Origin: Rhodospirillaceae bacterium
GTDB lineage: Bacteria > Pseudomonadota > Alphaproteobacteria > MPNO01 > UBA2964
Assembly: GCA_002709075.1 (NCBI GenBank)
Contig: PAPV01000012.1
Location: 43,572 to 107,571, forward strand
DNA length: 64,000 nt
Direction: 5' to 3'
Shown: one piece after another, positions 28,782 to 38,330 of the stretch
Layout: each line of letters begins with the position of its first letter
Position numbering within the stretch: position 1 is the stretch's first letter
Position numbers and translations under genes: made by a program
Notes under the pieces: model-generated
Databases searched by the model: none
Told to the model about the DNA's origin: nothing
Seen by the model: only the letters and a program-made list of their open reading frames with translations

Positions 28782-30506
28782 ATGGTAGTTGATGCTTCAC
28801 AGCACCAAGGTGGTAAACTGATAGATGGGTTTCATTTAATCATTAAGGCGCTGCAGTTGAATGATATTGAGACCGTTTATAACGTCCCTGGTATTCCGAT
28901 TACTGATTTAGGTCGGATGATGCAAATTGAAGGTATGCGTGTGTTGTCTTTCAGACATGAGCAAAATGCCGGATATGCAGCTGCGATCTCTGGATTTTTG
29001 AATAAAAAACCTGGTGTTTGTATGACTGTAAGCGCTCCAGGATTTCTAAATGGTTTAACAGCATTGGCGCATGCGACAACTAACTGTTTCCCAATGATAC
29101 TTATCAGTGGGTCATCAGAAAGAGAAATAGTTGATCTTCAGCAAGGTGATTATGAAGAAATGGATCAGCTTGCGGTCGCTAAACCACTCTGCAAAGCGGC
29201 GTATCGAATCCTCAATGCTGAGGATATTGGGATTGGTTTCGCTCGTGCTATCCGCGGTGCGCTGTCGGGACGACCAGGAGGTGTGTACGTTGATATCCCA
29301 GGAAAGCTACTTGGCCAGACAATGGATTATGATTCTGGAATAAACTCGCTGATTGAGGTGATCGACCCATCCCCGAAACATTTACCCTCTCCTGCCGCAG
29401 TGCGGCGCGCCATAGAACTTCTGAGAAAGGCAGAGCGGCCTTTAATAATACTTGGGAAAGGAGCTGCTTATGCTCAAGCAGATGCTGATATTAAAACTTT
29501 GGTTGAAAAGACCGGAATTCCATATCTCCCTATGAGTATGGCAAAAGGTCTGCTTCCAGATACACATAGTCAATCCGCTGCTCCAGCGCGGTCCCTAGTT
29601 CTAAGAGAGTCAGATACGGTGATCTTAATAGGAGCACGACTGAACTGGTTGCTCTCTCACGGGAAAGGTAAGACGTGGGGTTCTGTAAACAAAAAGTTTG
29701 TACAAATTGATATTGAACCTACCGAAATGGATAGTAACCGGCAAATATGTGCACCTATTGTGGGTGACATAGGTTCCTGTGTTCGTGCTCTTTTAAATGA
29801 AATGGGTGACAATTGGAGTTTGCCACCTTCATCATGGACAAAACTAGTTCAGGAAAAAAAGAACACAAATATTGAGAGAATGGCTCAAAGAATACGAAAT
29901 AATAACGTGCCTATGGATTATCACGGTGCTCTTGGTGTGATACGAAAAATAATTATGGAGCGACCTGATATAATGCTTGTTAACGAGGGGGCAAATACAC
30001 TTGATTTTGCCCGCAGTATTATAGATATGTTTCAGCCTCGTAAACGTCTCGATGTAGGCACTTGGGGTGTTATGGGTATAGGAATGGGCTCCTCTATTGC
30101 AGCAGCAATAGAAACTGGAAACCCAGTTTTGGCGATTGAGGGAGATAGTGCCTTCGGGTTCTCCGGTATGGAGATTGAAACAATTTGTCGTTACAACCTT
30201 CCCATTTGTGTTGTAGTCTTCAACAATGGTGGAATATACCGTGGAATCGATGAAAATAACGATGTTAAGGATATTTCGACTACCGTTTTCGTTAAAGGAG
30301 CGCGCTATGACATTATGATGGAAGCTTTCGGCGGCAAAGGATACAATGTTTCATCTCCTGACGAGCTTTTGAATGCTGTTAGGGAAGCAATTGTTAGCGG
30401 ACAACCAACATTAATTAATGCTGTAATTGATGAGGCGTCGGGAACAGAAAGTGGACGTATCGGTAATTTAAACCCGCAAAGTATCATTTCTAAGAAAGAA
30501 AGTTAA
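28782..30506 (+). CDS. oxc: oxalyl-CoA decarboxylase
   Basis: Oxc is a ThDP enzyme that decarboxylates oxalyl-CoA to formyl-CoA. The 574-aa protein shows long stretches typical of Oxc rather than generic ThDP enzymes. These include VPGIPITDLGRMMQIEGMR, SFRHEQNAGYAAAISG (catalytic Glu) and SAPGFLNGLTALAHATTNCF. SGSSEREIVDLQQGDYEEMDQ, RPGGVYVDIPGKLLGQ and VEGDSAFGFSGMELE-like EGDSAFGFSGMEIE (ThDP/Mg site) complete the set. A GGGAGG Shine-Dalgarno precedes the ATG. frc follows after 21 bp, forming the classic oxalate degradation pair. Confidence 0.95.
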   Translation: MVVDASQHQGGKLIDGFHLIIKALQLNDIETVYNVPGIPITDLGRMMQIEGMRVLSFRHEQNAGYAAAISGFLNKKPGVCMTVSAPGFLNGLTALAHATTNCFPMILISGSSEREIVDLQQGDYEEMDQLAVAKPLCKAAYRILNAEDIGIGFARAIRGALSGRPGGVYVDIPGKLLGQTMDYDSGINSLIEVIDPSPKHLPSPAAVRRAIELLRKAERPLIILGKGAAYAQADADIKTLVEKTGIPYLPMSMAKGLLPDTHSQSAAPARSLVLRESDTVILIGARLNWLLSHGKGKTWGSVNKKFVQIDIEPTEMDSNRQICAPIVGDIGSCVRALLNEMGDNWSLPPSSWTKLVQEKKNTNIERMAQRIRNNNVPMDYHGALGVIRKIIMERPDIMLVNEGANTLDFARSIIDMFQPRKRLDVGTWGVMGIGMGSSIAAAIETGNPVLAIEGDSAFGFSGMEIETICRYNLPICVVVFNNGGIYRGIDENNDVKDISTTVFVKGARYDIMMEAFGGKGYNVSSPDELLNAVREAIVSGQPTLINAVIDEASGTESGRIGNLNPQSIISKKES

Positions 30507-30527
30507 AATATCACTCAAACTGAAGAA

Positions 30528-31808
30528 ATGGGAAACCAAATGAAAGCTCTTGAAGGCGTCAAAATTCTTGATATGACACATGTCCAGTCCGGTCCTACAT
30601 GTACTCAACTCCTTGCTTGGTTTGGCGCTGATGTGATCAAAGTAGAGAGACCAGGAGTTGGTGATGCAACTAGAGCACAACTTCGTGACATACCCGACGT
30701 GGACAGTCTTTATTTTACAATGCTTAACCATAATAAGCGCAGTGTCACAGTTAATCCAAAAACCAAAACTGGTAAGAAAATATTCACTAGGCTGATAGAA
30801 GAATGTGACGTTTTGGTAGAAAATTTTGCGCCTGGTGCAATAGATCGGATGGGGTTTTCTTGGGAGAACATCCAATCAATTAATTCCCGAATAATTTATG
30901 CGTCCATTAATGGATTTGGGCCCGGACCATATGAAGAATGTAAAGTTTATGAGAATGTTGCCCAATGCACTGGTGGGGCAGCGTCCACTACAGGTTTTTT
31001 GGGAGGTCCGCCAATTGTCACTGGTGCTCAAATTGGTGATTCTGGCACCGGTCTTCACTTAGCATTAGGTATTGTTGCTGCCCTTTATCAACGTGAAACA
31101 ACTGGAAGGGGGCAGCGTGTGACCTGTGCAATGCAGGATGGAGTTCTGAATCTTTGTCGTGTAAAAATGCGTGACCAACAGCGTTTGGAAAAAGGACCCC
31201 TCAGAGAATACAGCCAATATGGACAAGGTGTTCCGTTTGGAGAATCAACACCGCGTGCTGGAAATGACTCAGGAGGTGGCCAACCGGGGTGGATTTTGAA
31301 ATGCAGAGGCTGGGAAACTGATCCCGACGCATATGTTTATTTCATTACACAAGCTGCAGTCTGGGGCAATATTTGTGATTTAATTGGTAAATCAGAATGG
31401 CAGGATGAGAGAGGCTATGCTTCACCGGAGGAACGATTAGATAAAATCCCCGAGATTTTTGAAGAAATTGAAAAATGGACAAAAACTTTGGGAAAACTTG
31501 ACGTGATGCGGCAATGCAATCGGTTAAATATTCCTTGCGGTCCGATCCTATCTATGAAAGAGCTTTCTATTGAGGAAAGTCTTAAAAAGACCGGGACGGT
31601 TGTGGAAGTTGATCATCCAACAAGAGGATCATACTTAAGTATAGGTAATCCAATAAAATTATCTGACTCGCCTTCTGATGTTTCGCGTTCTCCTCTGTTA
31701 GGAGAACATACTTTAGAAATACTTCGAGATTTAATTGGGCTTTCGCAGGAAGAAATAGAGGAAGCAGTAGAGGAAGGCGGAACTGGAACCGAAGCAGCTA
31801 CAAATTAG
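30528..31808 (+). CDS. frc: formyl-CoA:oxalate CoA-transferase
   Basis: Frc, a class III (CaiB/BaiF) CoA-transferase, moves CoA from formyl-CoA to oxalate. The 426-aa protein matches Frc closely: [35 protein letters not shown] and [19 protein letters not shown]. The catalytic Asp lies in [16 protein letters not shown] near residue 170. The glycine loop is [17 protein letters not shown], and [12 protein letters not shown] follows. The start may be M5 (30540). With Oxc it turns oxalate into formate plus CO2, catalytic in CoA. The formate dehydrogenase needed for the last step survives only as a fragment 2.3 kb upstream. Confidence 0.95.
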   Translation: MGNQMKALEGVKILDMTHVQSGPTCTQLLAWFGADVIKVERPGVGDATRAQLRDIPDVDSLYFTMLNHNKRSVTVNPKTKTGKKIFTRLIEECDVLVENFAPGAIDRMGFSWENIQSINSRIIYASINGFGPGPYEECKVYENVAQCTGGAASTTGFLGGPPIVTGAQIGDSGTGLHLALGIVAALYQRETTGRGQRVTCAMQDGVLNLCRVKMRDQQRLEKGPLREYSQYGQGVPFGESTPRAGNDSGGGQPGWILKCRGWETDPDAYVYFITQAAVWGNICDLIGKSEWQDERGYASPEERLDKIPEIFEEIEKWTKTLGKLDVMRQCNRLNIPCGPILSMKELSIEESLKKTGTVVEVDHPTRGSYLSIGNPIKLSDSPSDVSRSPLLGEHTLEILRDLIGLSQEEIEEAVEEGGTGTEAATN

Positions 31809-31846
31809 AATGATTCAAAAGCCTTTTAGAAAACAGTTAAATTAAT

Positions 31847-34180
31847 ATGGTACAAATTGGGGACCCGGTTTCGCGGGATGAGGACTATAGATTACTCAAA
31901 GGCAAGGGACGTTATCTCGACGATGTGGTCCCTAATAATCAAGCTTACGCTCAAGTTTTACGTTCACCTATAGCTCATGCAGATATAAGAAACATTAATA
32001 TTTCATCGGCTTTATCTGCCCCGGGCGTACTCACTATACTAACAGGAAAAGAACTTAAAGAGCGCGGTCTTGGTGCATTGCAACCGTCCAATCCAGGGTT
32101 TCGTTCAGACGGGTCACCGGGTTTTGTCTGTTCCCTGCCATTGTTGGCTCAAAAACGCGTTCGGTTTGTTGGGCAGGCTGTTGCGTTTGTGGTTGCTAAG
32201 ACTCTTGACCAAGCACGTGACGCACTTGAGCTTATAGAAGTTGATTATCGTCAATTGCCTGCTGTAATTACATCCGATGATGCTTTAGCTGTGGATGCCC
32301 CTGTGATATGGGAAGATGCGGGCAGTAATGAAGCTTTCTTTTTTGAAACCGGTGATAGAGCATTAGTTGATAAATATTTTGCGCAAGCCACACATATTAT
32401 AAAGCACAATATATGCGTTAGTAGGGTTTCTGGCAATCCAATGGAAAACCGTGGTTGCATCGGCGAATATGATAGCTTTGAAGACCGTTATAAATTGAGG
32501 GCTACCGTGCAGTCCGTGCATGGCATCCGTGCAATGATAGCGAGTGGAATCTTTAAAATTCCGCATCATAAACTGCGTGTAATATGCGACAATATGGGAG
32601 GCGGATTTGGTACTCGAGGGGGGTGCCAACCCGAATACAGTTTGGTGTTATGGGCCTCAGAAGTTGTTGAACGCCCAGTTAAATGGGTGGCTAGTCGTGA
32701 GGAAGGCCTTCTAACCGATGAACAGGCTCGGGGAACCTTGAATCATACTGAACTAGCTTTGGATTCGGACTATAAATTTTTAGCTATAAGAGCACATATT
32801 ACGGTACCCATAGGAGCCTATTATACTACTGATCGTAACATGAGGTCCGTAACAGGTGGTTTCGGAGGAATGGCTGGTGTTTATGGTTTGCAGTCAATCT
32901 ATTGTAGCGTGACTGGCGCTCTCACAAATACTATGACAAATGCGCAATATCGCGGCGGAGCAAAACCGGAACCAGTTTATATTTTGGAGAATATTGTTGA
33001 CGTAGCAGCAAGACAATTAGGAATTGATGCAGCTCAGTTACGTAGAATAAACACCATTACAAGAGATCGAATACCATATACCACTTGTTTGGGTGATACA
33101 TATGATTGTGGAGACTTTATTGGTAACTTTGAAGATTGTCTCAAAGCTGGGGATTATGAAGGAGTGCTATTACGCCGTAAAAATGCTGAGGAAAGAGGAA
33201 AAGTTTTAGGTATAGGTATGTCGAACACTATAACCGGGGTTGCAAGTTCTAACTTTGAACATGTTGAAATTCGGTTCGATCCATCCGGCGGTATTGTTTT
33301 GCAAAGCGGTGCAATGGATCATGGTCAGGGTCATGATACCACTTTCAGGCAGGTTTTAGCAGATAGATTAGGTATTAATCACGGCGATATAGTATATAGA
33401 TTTGGTGATACGGATAAAATCGCCACTGGAGTGGGAACATTTAATGCGCGTTGTGCAGTTTTCGTCGGTTCGGCGGTTCACATTGCTGCTGAAAAAGTTA
33501 TTGAGAAAGGCAAAAAGATTGCAGCTCATGTTCTGGAGGCAGCAGTAGACGATATAGAATTCTCTAAAGGAAATTTTACTGTGGTTGGAACAGATCGCAG
33601 TCTAAGTCTGTTGGACGCAGCAAAAACGGCATTCAATAAGGCACAGCTTCCCGTAGATATTGAACCAGGATTGTACGAGCATGGAGAATTTGGTATGGGG
33701 AAAGGTCAATACCCAACCTATCCCAATGGGTGCCATTTAGCAGAGATTGAGATAGATAGGGAGACTGGCGAAGTTAAAATTGTACGTTATACCGCTGTTG
33801 ACGATGCAGGAACCATTCTTAATCCAGTAATTTTCGATGGTCAGGTGCATGGAGGAATTGCACAAGGGGCAAGTCAAATCCTTATGGAAAATATATATTA
33901 TGACACCAAAACCGGACAGCTTTTATCCGGTTCTTTTATGGATTACTGCATGCCACGAGCTGATAATTTTTGTGATTTTAATATTTTTGCAAATGAAGTT
34001 CCAACAGAACGTAATCCTCTCGGGGTAAAGGGCGTTGGTGAAGCGGGAACAGTTGGCGCCTTGCCAGCAGTCATGAATGCAATAAATAACGCGTTACATG
34101 GAGTTGGCGCTCAACCTATTGAAATGCCTGCTACGTCTCTAAAAATATGGAATGCGTTACGAGGGGCTGAAAAGCATTAA
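31847..34180 (+). CDS. molybdenum hydroxylase large subunit (CoxL-like, form II type)
   Basis: This 777-aa protein belongs to the xanthine dehydrogenase/CO dehydrogenase large-subunit family, which binds molybdopterin cytosine dinucleotide. It starts VQIGDPVSRDEDYRLLKGKGRYLDD and has NMGGGFGTRGG near residue 250. The active-site loop reads AQYRGGAKPE. That resembles form II (AYRGAGR) rather than true CO dehydrogenase (AYxCSFR). The catalytic Glu lies in GVGEAGTVGALPAVMNA. No 2Fe-2S or FAD subunit gene adjoins it, so it must borrow partners, perhaps from another locus. It lies 38 bp after frc, so co-transcription with the oxalate genes is plausible. The substrate is unknown. Confidence 0.88.
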   Translation: MVQIGDPVSRDEDYRLLKGKGRYLDDVVPNNQAYAQVLRSPIAHADIRNINISSALSAPGVLTILTGKELKERGLGALQPSNPGFRSDGSPGFVCSLPLLAQKRVRFVGQAVAFVVAKTLDQARDALELIEVDYRQLPAVITSDDALAVDAPVIWEDAGSNEAFFFETGDRALVDKYFAQATHIIKHNICVSRVSGNPMENRGCIGEYDSFEDRYKLRATVQSVHGIRAMIASGIFKIPHHKLRVICDNMGGGFGTRGGCQPEYSLVLWASEVVERPVKWVASREEGLLTDEQARGTLNHTELALDSDYKFLAIRAHITVPIGAYYTTDRNMRSVTGGFGGMAGVYGLQSIYCSVTGALTNTMTNAQYRGGAKPEPVYILENIVDVAARQLGIDAAQLRRINTITRDRIPYTTCLGDTYDCGDFIGNFEDCLKAGDYEGVLLRRKNAEERGKVLGIGMSNTITGVASSNFEHVEIRFDPSGGIVLQSGAMDHGQGHDTTFRQVLADRLGINHGDIVYRFGDTDKIATGVGTFNARCAVFVGSAVHIAAEKVIEKGKKIAAHVLEAAVDDIEFSKGNFTVVGTDRSLSLLDAAKTAFNKAQLPVDIEPGLYEHGEFGMGKGQYPTYPNGCHLAEIEIDRETGEVKIVRYTAVDDAGTILNPVIFDGQVHGGIAQGASQILMENIYYDTKTGQLLSGSFMDYCMPRADNFCDFNIFANEVPTERNPLGVKGVGEAGTVGALPAVMNAINNALHGVGAQPIEMPATSLKIWNALRGAEKH

Positions 34181-34192
34181 AACCTTTGTTTA

Positions 34193-35071
34193 TTATGGAC
34201 TTTTTCGCGTTTCACACCATGTGTTATAGTAACCAGAGACAAAAACTATTATCGCGCCAACCCACACCCATTTATCAGCTACTTCGTTGAAGAAAATCCA
34301 CGCAAACAGTGCTCCAAAAATCAACCGAGAAAAGTCGAAGGGCATTACTGCGCTTGTATCCGCTTCTTCAAATGCTCGCGCTTGACAAAAATGAGCTGCC
34401 CATCCTGAAATAGCCATGATTAATAACGGAAAGATTTGTTCAAGGGTTGGAGTCTTCCATACAAAAATAAGGGGAATAATGCAGAGAGGCATCATCATAA
34501 CATTCAAATAGAAGGTGGTTATTACTGCAGAATCTTTTTTTGTAAGAACTTTGATAGTTGACCAAGTGGCCGCGTAGAATACGCATGATAACACAACAAG
34601 AAATATGTAGGGATTTATTGAGTTTGTGCTGGGTCTAACAATAATCAATGCACCAATAAAACCGACTACAGTGGCAATCCACCGGCGAACATCCACTCTC
34701 TCTCTGAGTATTAATGCCGCTGTGATTGTAGTAAAGATCGGAATTAAAAAGGTTAATGATATTGAATCCGCCAAAGGAGTGACCGCCAAGGCGTAATACA
34801 GTGTGACCATTGCTGCAAAAGCAAATAACGTTCTCAGTCCATGAAGACCGATTTGTTCAGTTTTTAGTGCGGATAGGCCTGATGAAAGTATGACTGGAAC
34901 TATCATTAATAACCCAACTAATGCGCGTACGAATACAATTTCTATTGCGTCTAACTCGGGACCTATATAACGCACACTAGTCATCATAATGGCAAAGTTT
35001 GCGCATCCAAATATCATCCAGTAGATACCGCGCAGAGTGCGACCGCGATTCTGAGAATAAGTTTTTAACAT
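34193..35071 (-). CDS. EamA/DMT-family transporter
   Basis: This 292-aa protein has about ten hydrophobic helices in two EamA repeats. Repeat one ends ...FLIPIFTTITAALILRERVDVRRW, and repeat two ends ...PFDFSRLIFGALFAWIFFNEVADKWVWVGAIIVF. Both contain the family's 'P....... ER...W' pattern. Such proteins usually export amino acids or small metabolites; no substrate can be assigned. It is convergent with the CoxL-like gene, 12 bp away. Confidence 0.85.
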   Translation of the reverse strand: MLKTYSQNRGRTLRGIYWMIFGCANFAIMMTSVRYIGPELDAIEIVFVRALVGLLMIVPVILSSGLSALKTEQIGLHGLRTLFAFAAMVTLYYALAVTPLADSISLTFLIPIFTTITAALILRERVDVRRWIATVVGFIGALIIVRPSTNSINPYIFLVVLSCVFYAATWSTIKVLTKKDSAVITTFYLNVMMMPLCIIPLIFVWKTPTLEQIFPLLIMAISGWAAHFCQARAFEEADTSAVMPFDFSRLIFGALFAWIFFNEVADKWVWVGAIIVFVSGYYNTWCETRKSP

Positions 35072-35152
35072 TTTTCAAAAGTATTTCTAAATAACTTTTA
35101 CGTTTATAACGTTCTATAAAACTTACGCCAACAAATAGTCTGATAGGTGTTT

Positions 35153-36027
35153 ATGATTATGAAACAGGAATTATTACGTTCTGGAATTCAATTGCCAGAT
35201 ATTAATTTAAAAAAAAGGTAATATTCATTACGGGAGGGGATCGGGGGTTAGGACGGTCTATGGCAGAGGCTATGGCACAATGTGGGGGGAGGTTAAGTAT
35301 TGCGTCTGATAATGAAAAAGGGTGTAGAAAACTTGCAAGGCAACTAAATGCCTGCTTTGGAGAGGGCACAGCTATGGCTCTGAAATTAGATATAACAGAC
35401 ATTGAACAATGCCGAACCGCAGTACAAGAGACAGTCTCCCTAATGGGAAAACTTGATGTCCTTTTTAATAATGCGAGGCGATTAATGCGCGGACAAGGCC
35501 TACCACCAGAGGGAAACTCTCTTCCAATATGGGAAACCGATCCAGTTATCTACGCAGAAACAGTAAATGTAAATGTAGTTGGTACCTTTAATATGACACG
35601 TGCAGCTGTAGAATGCTTTAGAACGCAAAAGTTCGGAAAGATAGTAAATATTTCTTCATCATTGAGAAACTTTTCTAATCCATATAACTCACCTTACGGG
35701 GTTACTAAAGCAGCCCTAGAAGCTCAAACATTAATATGGTCGGTCGAGTGTGAAAAAGAGGGCATTATGATAAATTCACTTTTACCTGGCGGATCTGTTG
35801 ACGCTGACATAAAACGTCCAAACCGTGAAAAGAAAAAGTTACAACCTGTCGATATTATGAACCCTTTAGCAGTGTGGTTGTCGTCGGATAGGTCCGATGG
35901 TGTTACAGGTTGTCGCTTTAATGCAAAACTCTGGACCCCGGAGTTGTCCGTGGATTTAGCTGCAAGAAAGGCGCGAGAGGAACCAGTTTTTTCTTCTCAG
36001 CCAGTCGGTAGATTCCATGATAATTAG
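35153..36027 (+). pseudogene. SDR-family oxidoreductase, frameshifted at a poly-A tract
   Basis: The catalytic part is intact: Rossmann TGGDRGLGRSMAEAM, NNAR, then NSPYGVTKAALEA with the YxxxK pair and GGSVDAD. However, the Rossmann strand IFITGG lies upstream of the first in-frame ATG (35260). The frame that supplies a start (ATG 35153, MIMKQELLRSGIQLPDINLK) runs into A8 (35209-35216) and TAA. One extra A would join them as INLKKKVIFITGG. So the gene is either disrupted, mis-assembled, or rescued by slippage on the A tract. It resembles the SDR at 54174-55055. Confidence 0.7.
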
Positions 36028-36274
36028 GGAAAGTTTCTTGTAACAAAATTTTGATCTGAGTATTTCGGTGACATATTAAAAATTCTGTTTACATAATGTA
36101 TTCCATTTATTAACGCTAAAATTTGATATTAAAAATTGTAAAAATACGAAGCTTATCTCTATTATTTAATTAAAAAAGAGTTCTCTTTGGTAATGTTATT
36201 GCTTAGAGGAAATTTATAAGCCTATTCTGGGTGATTTTGTTGCAGATATTAGTGATTAGAAATAGCCTTTACAG

Positions 36275-37462
36275 ATGGATTTTTTACTCAGCAAAGAACA
36301 AAAACTATTGCGGCAAATTTCTTCAGATTTTGTTGCGAGTATAACAAACATTGACAGTCTTCAGGGAAAATTTGAAGTTGATGATCCCAAAAGCCGTTCT
36401 CGGCTCAAAGTCATGGCTGCCGAGGGATGGTTCTCTATAATGGTATCAAGTCGCACAGGCGGTTTAGGATTGGGTGTTACGGACCAAACTTTGGTTATGG
36501 AAGCTGCTGGTGAAGGATTGATTATGGATCCAATAGCAGAAATTGGCGTTGCAGCTTGGGCAATTTCAGTTGGGGAGGCTGCAACTGGGCTCGGTCATTT
36601 ACTTTCAGATCTTATGGCCGGTGAAAAGCTAGTTATTCCCGCGGTATATGAAACTCAAATAAAAGATTTTGATCGTAAAGGAGTAGTCTCAACCAACGAG
36701 CATCATGGCTACCAACTCAACGGCTATAAGTCAATCATCCCTTTTACAATTACTCCTGACTATTATTTGGTCGATGCATCAACCCAAGACGGTAAATTAA
36801 TCTACGTTATTCAAAGTGAAAAGTTAGACCAGATATTTGATAAAAAACAGAAAACAAATATTCTTAATATTGGTATTCTCCGGATTCCTGGAATTTTTAT
36901 TAACGAAGATGCATTGGTATCTGGCCGCAAACAGGGATCAAGGATAGCCTCGAATATTCATGATAGGCTACTTTTAGCCAACATAGGCAAGTATATTGGT
37001 CTAGCACAAATCACACTTAATAGAGCACGTGAAGATTTAATAGCGCGATCCGGAAGCGATGATCATATCGAAGAAGTTGATAGCCTGCAGTCTCACTTAA
37101 AGTCCATTGTTACCCTGCATGAAAAATTGAAATTGTTTTTATATAAGACTTGTAAGGTTATTGATGAAGGTCAAGGGAATAGAGTGATGGTGGCTGAAGT
37201 TGCCGCCGCTGCATGTAAGTTGGCAACTCATTTCTCTGAGTTTATGGCTGAAATACAAAGAAGATTAGATTTGAAAGATGAACAGTTTCTCATGCAGTTA
37301 TTAAATACGGCTACTTATTTTCCTCTCCTGTATGGTAAATTAGAAGAACATAAAGAACGTGCAAAAAGGTTGATTTTGGAAGAAGAAAGAATAAAGGTCA
37401 CCAAAAAGAAGCATCGACGTCAAAAACGCCGACGTTCTGTATTTTCTAAAATCAATAATTAA
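36275..37462 (+). CDS. divergent acyl-CoA dehydrogenase-like protein
   Basis: The 395-aa protein has an acyl-CoA dehydrogenase N-terminal domain: MDFLLSKEQKLLRQISSDFV, then the substrate-channel stretch SRTGGLGLGVTDQTLVMEAAGEGLIMDP. A middle beta domain with GYQLNGYKSIIPF follows. The C-terminal helical domain is poorly conserved. The usual 'Q.hGG.G.t' FAD-binding segment reads MQLLNTATYFPLLYG, and the protein ends in a very basic tail (KKKHRRQKRRRSVF). It may be a non-catalytic or partner subunit; some acyl-CoA dehydrogenases of steroid pathways work as heteromers with such subunits. The gene stands alone, with 247 bp of AT-rich DNA before it. Confidence 0.65.
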   Translation: MDFLLSKEQKLLRQISSDFVASITNIDSLQGKFEVDDPKSRSRLKVMAAEGWFSIMVSSRTGGLGLGVTDQTLVMEAAGEGLIMDPIAEIGVAAWAISVGEAATGLGHLLSDLMAGEKLVIPAVYETQIKDFDRKGVVSTNEHHGYQLNGYKSIIPFTITPDYYLVDASTQDGKLIYVIQSEKLDQIFDKKQKTNILNIGILRIPGIFINEDALVSGRKQGSRIASNIHDRLLLANIGKYIGLAQITLNRAREDLIARSGSDDHIEEVDSLQSHLKSIVTLHEKLKLFLYKTCKVIDEGQGNRVMVAEVAAAACKLATHFSEFMAEIQRRLDLKDEQFLMQLLNTATYFPLLYGKLEEHKERAKRLILEEERIKVTKKKHRRQKRRRSVFSKINN

Positions 37463-37628
37463 ATTCAACAATAAATGTTTTATGAGAATCTCTTCAAAAG
37501 TAATTAAAGTACCTGTTTAAAAAAGTTAAAACAAATATTAATTTATGATCTAAAGTGTTCGAGTTTAAATATGCGATTTCATATTGTGCATCAAAGGTTT
37601 TGTTTAAAAATGAATTTTTCTTTGACCT

Positions 37629-38177
37629 TCAATTCATCATATGTTTATGCGAATGACTTTTTTTATGGTTCATTTTAAAAGACTCATCGATCGCACCTAT
37701 CTCACGTACAATCACCAGAGCAGGGATACTGTTTTTATTCTCAAATATAAGATCTAGAGAAAATTTATCCCCTTTTCTTATTTTTTTCTTAAGTCCAAAG
37801 AGCATGATGTGCAATCCACCAGGCTGCATTGTAAGTTTTTCCCCTGATTTAATTTTAATATGATCTAATTGCTGCATTTTAACGATTTTATTAATAATTT
37901 GGTGTTGATGCATTTCAGCATATTCAGCAATAGCTGTTTTTGCCGCGACTAACTTAGTTTTGGTGCTGTCATGATTTATAAGCGTAATGTAAACTGCACT
38001 ATTATTGCTGATGGACGCTCTTGCCCAAGCTGCAACGACCTCAATTTTTGTAGAATAAACCTTTGATGCATCACTGTGTTTGGGATAAGATCTTTGGCCT
38101 TGTGTAGCAATTGAATCCGCTAACAATGGCTGGATCAGTAGCGTAGGCATTAGAACCAAAAGCCCTATTGTTTTCAT
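37629..38177 (-). CDS. periplasmic copper chaperone PCuAC (DUF461)
   Basis: PCuAC proteins bind Cu(I) in the periplasm and help load the CuA site of cytochrome oxidase. The 182-aa protein has a signal peptide (MKTIGLLVLMPTLLIQPLLA). It also has the family metal site, H-M-rich spacing in EMHQHQ...KMQQL...MQPGGLHIMLFGL. The C-terminus is His/Lys rich (MNHKKSHSHKHMMN) and could supply a second, weaker copper site. It is transcribed alone and convergent with the acyl-CoA dehydrogenase-like gene. Confidence 0.87.
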   Translation of the reverse strand: MKTIGLLVLMPTLLIQPLLADSIATQGQRSYPKHSDASKVYSTKIEVVAAWARASISNNSAVYITLINHDSTKTKLVAAKTAIAEYAEMHQHQIINKIVKMQQLDHIKIKSGEKLTMQPGGLHIMLFGLKKKIRKGDKFSLDLIFENKNSIPALVIVREIGAIDESFKMNHKKSHSHKHMMN

Positions 38178-38330
38178 GTTTCCCCTCTTTTTTTGTGCGG
38201 CCTATTTTGATGTAATCTAGAATCAGGTAAAAAATATTTAGATATATACTCAAAAAGTATCCTTATAATTACTTTTTATTTTTTGTTCACTTTCTAATCT
38301 TTGATATAAGTTGTGATTTCTGCTTTGACA

